Positions 58,939 through 64,000 of a DNA stretch of 64,000 bases are shown here, piece after piece. Source of the DNA: Pedobacter sp. WC2423. GTDB lineage: Bacteria > Bacteroidota > Bacteroidia > Sphingobacteriales > Sphingobacteriaceae. The stretch's first letter is position 1; the number at the start of each line of letters is the position of its first letter. Both the position numbers and the translations under genes were made by a program. The stretch lies in assembly GCF_040822065.1 (NCBI RefSeq), contig NZ_CP162005.1:2976001-3040000 (forward strand). Direction: 5' to 3'. Under the pieces are notes generated by a model, which saw only the letters and a list, made by a program, of their open reading frames with translations, had not been told where the DNA came from and did no database searches.

Positions 58939-59353
58939 TATTTATGATAATTTTTTTAGGAGGCTCTGTTAGCTCCTTAATGCCTAACGTATCTACTTTT
59001 TTAGCTACTTCTGTTAACTTGCTTTTGAACATTAGATCAGCTTTCAGTGACTTATATTCCCAGCTCAGTTCTTTTACTTCTTTATTAAGTTTATCTATAT
59101 CCCTTATATTTTTAACCGCCATATGGCTGTTTGCGATGTAAAGCATCGTTAACAGCGACAAAAAGATAAGAAAAGGCAACATGGCAGTAGCGGCTTCTTT
59201 AGTCACTACACCATCCACAAAAAGCTTTTTAAAGAAAAGGTTAGCATTTTCAGACTCCTTCTTTTCTTTTTTAGGCTTTTTTAAGCGAATTACCGGTTCT
59301 TCTGGTAATTCCTCTTCGTCCTCTACCTCATCTGCTCTGAACTGGTTGTTCAT
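58925..59353 (-). CDS. ftsL: FtsL-like divisome protein
   Basis: A 142-residue bitopic protein. A charged cytoplasmic head (EEELPEEPVIRLKKPKKEKK) precedes one membrane helix (about 58-77) and a coiled-coil periplasmic part (about 80-115). Sequence similarity to E. coli FtsL is not visible; the call depends on size, topology and position between rsmH (3-bp gap) and ftsI (14-bp overlap), where FtsL is normally found. Confidence 0.75.
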   Translation of the reverse strand: MNNQFRADEVEDEEELPEEPVIRLKKPKKEKKESENANLFFKKLFVDGVVTKEAATAMLPFLIFLSLLTMLYIANSHMAVKNIRDIDKLNKEVKELSWEYKSLKADLMFKSKLTEVAKKVDTLGIKELTEPPKKIIINSDEH

Positions 59354-59356
59354 ATC

Positions 59357-60262
59357 TTAGATCCTTTCTCCAATTCTCAATTTTGCACTTCTGGATCTGC
59401 TGTTTCTTTCCAGCTCGTCCTGTTCAGCAATCACTGCTTTACGCGTAATCACTTTATATGGCTTTTCTTCATTACCAAAGAAGTCTTTATCTGCTTCGCC
59501 TCTGATTTTTCCTTTAGCAATAAAATTCTTTACCGGCCTGTCTTCCAGTGAATGGTAAGACATCACCACCAATCTGCCACCCGGGCTTAACACCTCAGCA
59601 GTTTGCAGTAAAAAGTTTTCCAGTACCTCGATCTCCGCGTTCACTTCGATACGTAAAGCCTGAAATACCTGTGCCATGTATTTATTTTCTTTTCCTTTAG
59701 GGATGTGCGCTCCTGCGGCAGCTTTAAAATCAGCCAGGGTTACAATAGGCTGTCCTGCACGGGATGTTACCACCGCTCTGGCCAATGATTTCGCATTTTT
59801 AACCTCACCGTAGATCCCAAATATTTTATGCAGTTTATCTTCAGTATAAGTATTTAAAACATCAGCAGCAGTAAGCTTGCCTTGTTTATCCATACGCATA
59901 TCCAAAGAAGATTCGAAACGGGTAGAAAAGCCTCTTTCAGGCTCATTAAATTGATGTGAAGAAACACCAAGATCAGCCAGAATACCATCTACCTGCTTAT
60001 AACCTAATAAACGAAGATTATTTTTTAAGAAAGCGAAATTCTGATCAACAAATAAAAAGCGGGGATCATCAATCTTGTTACGTTGCGCATCAGGATCCTG
60101 ATCAAAAGCGATGAGTACACCGTCTTTGCCCAGTTTAGACAAGATTTCTCTTGAATGGCCACCTCCGCCAAAAGTAACATCCACATATACGCCATCAGGT
60201 TTGATATTCAACCCGTCAATACATTCCTGCAAAAGTACTGGTACATGATAATTATTTTCCAT
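59357..60262 (-). CDS. rsmH: 16S rRNA (cytosine-1402-N4)-methyltransferase RsmH
   Basis: Methylates 16S rRNA C1402 using S-adenosylmethionine. The 301 residues begin HVPVLLQECIDGL (5-17), then the SAM loop DVTFGGGGHSREIL (about 28-41), GILADLGVSSHQFNEPERGFS (about 94-114) and a C-terminal RSRSAKLRIGERI. It overlaps the end of mraZ by 11 bp, the standard arrangement at the start of dcw clusters. Confidence 0.96.
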   Translation of the reverse strand: MENNYHVPVLLQECIDGLNIKPDGVYVDVTFGGGGHSREILSKLGKDGVLIAFDQDPDAQRNKIDDPRFLFVDQNFAFLKNNLRLLGYKQVDGILADLGVSSHQFNEPERGFSTRFESSLDMRMDKQGKLTAADVLNTYTEDKLHKIFGIYGEVKNAKSLARAVVTSRAGQPIVTLADFKAAAGAHIPKGKENKYMAQVFQALRIEVNAEIEVLENFLLQTAEVLSPGGRLVVMSYHSLEDRPVKNFIAKGKIRGEADKDFFGNEEKPYKVITRKAVIAEQDELERNSRSRSAKLRIGERI

Positions 60263-60719
60263 CTTCCCCCCTGTTTTTATTTCCCATCACTTCTTCTGCC
60301 AGATTTGCAAAATCTTCCGGCTCACTGTCCAGTAAATTGTCGTACGCAGTTTTAGACCAAAGCTCTATTTTATCAAACTGACAAGACAGGATTACTTCGC
60401 CATCTATACCTGCAAATTCCAATAATGACTTCGGAAGATTGACTCTACCCGAAGCATCCAGCGTCAATTCCGTCGCACCACGGGTAAAAAACCGAATAAA
60501 TTCTCTCGTTTTCTTCTCGTACTGGTTCAGTTTACTCAGCTCTTCCACTATGCCTTCCCACACTTTTTTAGGGTAAATCACTAAATGCTTTTCAAAACCT
60601 CTGTTTATCACAAGTCCCTCTTGCTCAACGTTTGGCAATTGTTTTTTCAGATTCGAAGGGACCATCATGCGGCCTTTCGTATCCAATTTACAATCAAATT
60701 CTCCAAGTAGTTGAACCAT
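60252..60719 (-). CDS. mraZ: Transcriptional regulator MraZ
   Basis: Dodecameric DNA-binding regulator that usually represses its own dcw promoter. The 155-residue protein has two SpoVT/AbrB-like halves: LDTKGRMMVPSNLKKQLP (about 12-30) and LDASGRVNLPKSLLEFAGI (about 86-104), each with the DxxGR signature. It is the first gene of the cluster. Five GTGG boxes in 10-bp register lie directly upstream (see the operator entry). Confidence 0.95.
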   Translation of the reverse strand: MVQLLGEFDCKLDTKGRMMVPSNLKKQLPNVEQEGLVINRGFEKHLVIYPKKVWEGIVEELSKLNQYEKKTREFIRFFTRGATELTLDASGRVNLPKSLLEFAGIDGEVILSCQFDKIELWSKTAYDNLLDSEPEDFANLAEEVMGNKNRGEDGK

Positions 60720-60746
60720 TTTAGTATCTACACTTTTTATGTAGTG

Positions 60747-60780
60747 TAAAAATAGATACTTCTACCACTTTTTACCACAA
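60747..60780 (-). promoter_or_regulatory. Candidate mraZ promoter
   Basis: Minus strand: TTG (60780-60778), about 23 bp, TATTTTTA (60754-60747, seven of eight to TAnnTTTG). Two of the proximal MraZ boxes lie between the two elements, which fits repression. A dyad AGTATCTA...TAGATACT surrounds the start region. Confidence 0.4.
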
Positions 60781-60829
60781 TCTACCACAAAAAAGTTATC
60801 AACATAAATCAGGTCCCACATTCTACCAC
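60761..60829 (-). promoter_or_regulatory. MraZ-type operator: five GTGG boxes in two 10-bp-spaced groups
   Basis: Read on the minus strand, GTGGTAGA, GTGGTAAA and GTGGTAGA repeat at exactly 10-bp steps (plus positions 60781-60788, 60771-60778, 60761-60768). A second pair, GTGGTAGA (60829-60822) and GTGGGACC (60819-60812), has the same spacing. MraZ boxes are known as tandem GTGG(G/T)A-like repeats one helical turn apart upstream of mraZ. Confidence 0.75.
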
Positions 60830-60841
60830 CATACATGCAAA

Positions 60842-60892
60842 AAGAGGCTGTATCATTGATAAAAAAAATGATCAGCCTTTTTTATGTGTTTA
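60842..60892 (-). terminator. Hairpin at the IS left end, likely transposase terminator
   Basis: GAGGCTGTATCATT pairs with AATGATCAGCC across a loop of A's (with one bulged T), with A's before it and T's after it. About 80 bp beyond the transposase stop. Confidence 0.55.
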
Positions 60893-60971
60893 GTATTTTA
60901 TAACTACTCCATTTTGGAGTTTTGGGATTTGTACTGGTTATTTCGACTAATAACAGCAAAAAGTGCCTTTC

Positions 60972-62507
60972 TTAGGCTGCTTTTTTCCTTAAGTTCTGTG
61001 CGATAGCTAATAAACCCCATTCTATCTCCACTTTCTCTTTGCCCCGGAGCATGAAGCGGCGGAATCCGTGATTCTGTTTAATATTTGCAAAGACCGGTTC
61101 AACATCGAAGCATCGCTTTTTTCGATGTCTTATTCCTTCTTCAGTATTTAACAGTTCATGAGCCTTTTGTTTTAACCTTTTCAGGTTAACATTTATCTCC
61201 ATGATGCGGTTGGTTTTTGATTTATGGCAAATGCCGTTTAAAGGACATTTACTGCAGTTTTTAGCCTGGTAGTTTCTGTAGATCTGCTTGAATCCGGTAG
61301 TTGTTTTTTTAGTGGTGTCACCGATGTAATGCATCTGCTGTCCCATCGGGCAGATATAAACGTCCAGCTGATTATTGTAAAACAACTTATCTGCGGCAAA
61401 AGGGTATTTTTTGTTATAGGTATCATTTTGGCCCTTGTCAAACAGATTGTATTTCACATAAGCTTCCATTTGCTTTCCTTCAAGCAGCGTATAGTTCTCT
61501 TCTGAGCCGTATCCTGCATCTGCAGTAAGGGTTTTGGGTACTTTGCCAAAGCTACTTTCATGCTGCTCCAGATGAGTTTTTAAAGTGGTGGTATCCGTTG
61601 GATTTGGGTGGATGGTGTAATTTACAATGAACTGGTTAGAAGTCGATATCTGAATATTATATGCCGGTTTGAGCTGACCATTTAACATGTGATCCTCCTT
61701 CATTCTCATAAATGTAGCATCAGTATCGGTTTTGCTATAGCTGTTTCTTTCTCCAAGAATAACCTCCTGCTGCTCATATTTATCAATATTTACAGGAAAG
61801 TTCTGGTTAATGTACCTGAGCTTTGCTTTTACCTTTTTATCAACCTGATCATTGTCTGCCAGAACTTTATTGAGCTTTTCAACAGTAGCCTTAACACTTT
61901 CCTTATTGATCGTGGTCGCAGTGGGTGGCTCAGGCATCATATCCTCATCGGCTGCAACACTTTGTGCGTAATTCCAGATCTCGTCCAATTGCTTTTTCAT
62001 CTTTTCCTTGTTGGTCTGGATTGATTTCTTCCAGACAAAAGTGTACTTATTGGCATTAGCTTCAATCTTGGTCCCATCGGTATAAACCTGGTCAATACTC
62101 AGCAGCTCTTCTTTGGCCAGCAGCTTAACAACTTCTTCAAAAACACTGCGAAGTGCATGTTTAAGGCGTACCCCACGAAAACGGTTGATCGTATTGTGGT
62201 CAGGCTTATTCATCGCGCTCAGCCACATAAAAGGAACTCTTTCCCTGCAGGCTTCAGCTAACTTACGACTGGAATAAATATTGGTGAGATATCCATAAAC
62301 CAATACTTTTAAAAGCATAAGCGGGTGATAATTAGAGCCACCACGTACGTGATAGGCTTTTAGAAGTGGTTCAACATTGATTGCATTGATCACATCATTG
62401 ACGATTCTTACGGTATGGTCTGTAGGGATTAGATCATCAAGATTAGGCGGGAGCGCCATGAGCTGATCCTGGTGGTAGGGTCTGAAAATAGGTTTTCTTA
62501 CTGACAT
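60972..62507 (-). CDS. IS1182-family transposase
   Basis: A 511-residue DDE transposase, intact. The N-terminal DUF772-like part (IFRPYHQDQLMALPPNLDDLIPTDH) is followed by the catalytic Asp in YTDGTKIEANANKY, the second Asp in TADAGYGSEENY and the Glu region CFDVEPVFANIKQNHGFRRF. A Cys-rich segment (CPMGQ, CSKCPLNGICH) is usual for the family. No frameshift or stop is visible, so it may be active. Confidence 0.92.
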   Translation of the reverse strand: MSVRKPIFRPYHQDQLMALPPNLDDLIPTDHTVRIVNDVINAINVEPLLKAYHVRGGSNYHPLMLLKVLVYGYLTNIYSSRKLAEACRERVPFMWLSAMNKPDHNTINRFRGVRLKHALRSVFEEVVKLLAKEELLSIDQVYTDGTKIEANANKYTFVWKKSIQTNKEKMKKQLDEIWNYAQSVAADEDMMPEPPTATTINKESVKATVEKLNKVLADNDQVDKKVKAKLRYINQNFPVNIDKYEQQEVILGERNSYSKTDTDATFMRMKEDHMLNGQLKPAYNIQISTSNQFIVNYTIHPNPTDTTTLKTHLEQHESSFGKVPKTLTADAGYGSEENYTLLEGKQMEAYVKYNLFDKGQNDTYNKKYPFAADKLFYNNQLDVYICPMGQQMHYIGDTTKKTTTGFKQIYRNYQAKNCSKCPLNGICHKSKTNRIMEINVNLKRLKQKAHELLNTEEGIRHRKKRCFDVEPVFANIKQNHGFRRFMLRGKEKVEIEWGLLAIAQNLRKKAA

Positions 62508-62624
62508 ATTCTACTAATGTTTGCAGCTTAAATATATGAAAATCAAGTTGTTAAATCAAATATCAGCAGAAATATTTTGCCCTAAATTACTTAAGATCAG
62601 GAAGAAAGAAGTCCTTTAAAACGA

Positions 62625-62662
62625 AGAAGAGCCTGAATCATGATTTATGATACAGGCTCTTC
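62625..62662. terminator. Hairpin at the IS right end
   Basis: GAAGAGCCTGAATCAT and ATGATACAGGCTCTTC form a 16-bp stem with one mismatch around GATTT. The right arm is the IS inverted repeat. It would also work as a terminator for minus-strand transcription coming from pgk. Confidence 0.5.
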
Positions 62663-62681
62663 AAAAAGGATCATGATCCTG
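62663..62681 (-). terminator. Probable original pgk terminator
   Basis: Minus strand: the 14-bp palindrome AGGATCATGATCCT (62681-62668) is followed by TTTTT, about 24 bp after the pgk stop. The IS right end lies directly beyond this T-run. Confidence 0.5.
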
Positions 62682-62704
62682 TGGAAATTTTACTGGATTT
62701 AACC

Positions 62705-63898
62705 TTATCCGTTAATAGCCTTAACACCAGGCAGTTCTTTACCTTCCATGTATTCAAGCAATGCACCACCACCGGTAGAAACATAACTTACTTCATCTTC
62801 CAGGTTGAATTTAGCTATCGCAGCAGCAGAGTCACCACCACCAATTAAAGAAAATGCACCATTTTCTTTTGTGGCCGCTACAACAGCGTTCGCAACTGCA
62901 CGCGTACCCTGCTCAAAATTAGCCATTTCAAAAACACCCATCGGACCATTCCATAATAACGTTTTTGATTTCTTAATGACTTCAGAAAAAAGCTCAACAG
63001 ACTTAGGACCAATATCTAATCCCATCCAGTCTGCCGGGATATGACCTGCATCAACATTTTTCTTTTCAGCGTTATTGTCAAATTTATCAGCGATAACAGT
63101 ATCCAGTGGTAAAATGATATTTACACCTTTTGCTTTCGCTTTTTCCAGCAATTGCAAACAAAGCTCCATACGATCTGCTTCCAATAAAGAAGTACCGATT
63201 TCACCACCTTGTGCTTTACTGAAAGTATAAGCCATACCACCACCAATAATCAGGTTATCTACTTTTTCAAGTAAGCTCTCGATCAAAAGGATTTTGTCTG
63301 ATACTTTCGCGCCACCCATAATCGCAGTGAAAGGTTTCTCTGCATTGTGGTTGATTTTTTCTGCATTTTTCAGCTCTTCAGCCATCAGATAACCAAAGTA
63401 TTTTTCTGTTGGAAAAAACTCAGCAATAATTGAAGTAGAAGCATGCGCACGGTGAGCTGTACCAAAAGCATCATTTACATATACATCACCTAACTTTGCA
63501 AGCTTAGCTGCAAAATCTTTATCTCCTTTTTCTTCTTCTTTGTAAAAACGAAGGTTTTCTAATAATAAAACCTGTCCCGGAACAAGGTTTCTTGCTGCCT
63601 CAACAGCAGAAGTACCAATACAATCATCAGCAAATTTAACTTCAAGATCAAGCATTCTTGATAAATCACCTAAAATATGTTTCAGCGAAAATTGATTTTC
63701 AGGACCTCCTTTTGGACGGCCTAAGTGTGACATTAAAATCACAGCGCCACCATCATTCAAAATTTTAGTGATCGTTGGTAATGCAGCACGCATTCTTTTG
63801 TCGTCTGTAATATTGAAATCCTTATCTAAAGGCACGTTAAAATCTACCCTTACTAAAGCTTTCTTATCCTTGAAATCACATTGGTCAATTGTTTTCAT
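62705..63898 (-). CDS. pgk: Phosphoglycerate kinase
   Basis: Makes ATP from 1,3-bisphosphoglycerate in glycolysis. The 397 residues show [10 protein letters not shown] (17-26), SHLGRPKG (57-64), the hinge region [16 protein letters not shown] and the C-terminal GGGDSAAAI loop with [11 protein letters not shown]. It works next to the GapA encoded 35 kb away. Its promoter lies in the 102 bp before the right edge; no strong element was identified there. Confidence 0.97.
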   Translation of the reverse strand: MKTIDQCDFKDKKALVRVDFNVPLDKDFNITDDKRMRAALPTITKILNDGGAVILMSHLGRPKGGPENQFSLKHILGDLSRMLDLEVKFADDCIGTSAVEAARNLVPGQVLLLENLRFYKEEEKGDKDFAAKLAKLGDVYVNDAFGTAHRAHASTSIIAEFFPTEKYFGYLMAEELKNAEKINHNAEKPFTAIMGGAKVSDKILLIESLLEKVDNLIIGGGMAYTFSKAQGGEIGTSLLEADRMELCLQLLEKAKAKGVNIILPLDTVIADKFDNNAEKKNVDAGHIPADWMGLDIGPKSVELFSEVIKKSKTLLWNGPMGVFEMANFEQGTRAVANAVVAATKENGAFSLIGGGDSAAAIAKFNLEDEVSYVSTGGGALLEYMEGKELPGVKAING

Positions 63899-64000
63899 CT
63901 TGTATCTAATTTTTAGGTGTTAAAAAAAGTCATGTGCATCATCTACGATGAATCACAACTTTAACGTTATAAATTTATTTTCTGGCTATTTGGCTAAACC

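Larger units (their letters stand above)
60842..62661 (-). mobile_element. IS1182-family insertion sequence, 1820 bp
   Basis: Terminal inverted repeats AAGAGGCTGTATCAT (60842-60856) and, read inward from 62661, AAGAGCCTGTATCAT differ at one of 15 bases. CAAA borders both ends (60838-60841 and 62662-62665), a possible 4-bp target duplication. Each end can also fold into a hairpin with an internal copy of the terminal repeat. The size fits the IS1182 family. It carries one intact transposase and looks complete. Confidence 0.8.

Noticed and set aside
60723..60762. Hairpin in the mraZ mRNA leader as a riboswitch or attenuator
   Set aside because: One arm of the dyad overlaps the predicted -7 element, so it is unlikely to be present in the transcript; better seen as promoter-region symmetry.

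Overview
The window looks like the chromosome of a Bacteroidota bacterium, most likely a Sphingobacteriaceae member such as Pedobacter. This is inferred from gene content and style. Promoters fit the Bacteroidota pattern (TTTG, about 20 bp, TAnnTTTG) and Shine-Dalgarno sequences are weak. The window also has gliding-type gldA/gldF/gldG genes, a small histone H1-like (Hc1) protein, a long FtsZ ending in NSFLHDNVD, and an aromatic catabolism cluster with a long two-part phenylalanine hydroxylase. Almost everything is chromosomal core or common accessory metabolism. The only clear mobile element is one IS1182-type insertion sequence. No tRNA, rRNA or CRISPR was seen.

Layout. 1-4.2 kb: gldG (cut by the left edge) and gldF, a YdeI/DUF1801 gene, an outer membrane beta-barrel and gldA. 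4.2-7.1 kb: glyS, a CAP-domain exported protein and a GtrA membrane protein. 7.2-14.9 kb: a phenylalanine/tyrosine degradation region (phenylalanine hydroxylase with a coupled SDR, homogentisate dioxygenase, HPPD, and a divergent FAH-family hydrolase with a flavin reductase-like protein), interrupted by an NlpC/P60 hydrolase. 14.9-15.3 kb: a gene-free stretch full of stem-loops. 15.3-22.8 kb: YihY, small hypotheticals, a second beta-barrel, an orphan 7TM-PAS histidine kinase, and a threonine aldolase - biotin carboxylase - riboflavin synthase operon. 23-28 kb: a sugar-phosphate region with two paralogous BadF/GlcNAc-kinase-like genes, a NrtR-like regulator, pfkA and gapA. 28-33.6 kb: a decayed LytTR response regulator, GNAT, glgB and a GH31 alpha-glucosidase. 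33.9-42.8 kb: penicillin acylase family enzyme, a LuxE-like ligase, tyrS, an AcpH-like protein, ligA and dapA. 42.9-44.6 kb: an Hc1 histone-like gene and an alpha-oxoamine synthase.

44.7-60.7 kb (minus strand) is a complete-looking division and cell wall (dcw) cluster: mraZ, rsmH, ftsL, ftsI, murE, mraY, murD, ftsW, murG, murC, ftsQ, ftsA, ftsZ. It has many start-stop overlaps and no murF or ddl. Upstream of mraZ lie five GTGG boxes in 10-bp register (probable MraZ operator). Directly beyond them an intact IS1182-family element has inserted at the end of the probable pgk terminator; pgk follows to the right edge.

No overt novel defence or biosynthetic system was found. The best leads are regulatory: DnaA-box-like clusters beside the Hc1 gene and between ftsA and ftsZ, the MraZ operator next to the IS, the stem-loop tract at 14.9-15.3 kb, the NrtR-like/kinase/pfkA module with a shared TAGTGTAAT motif, and two possible leader peptides.
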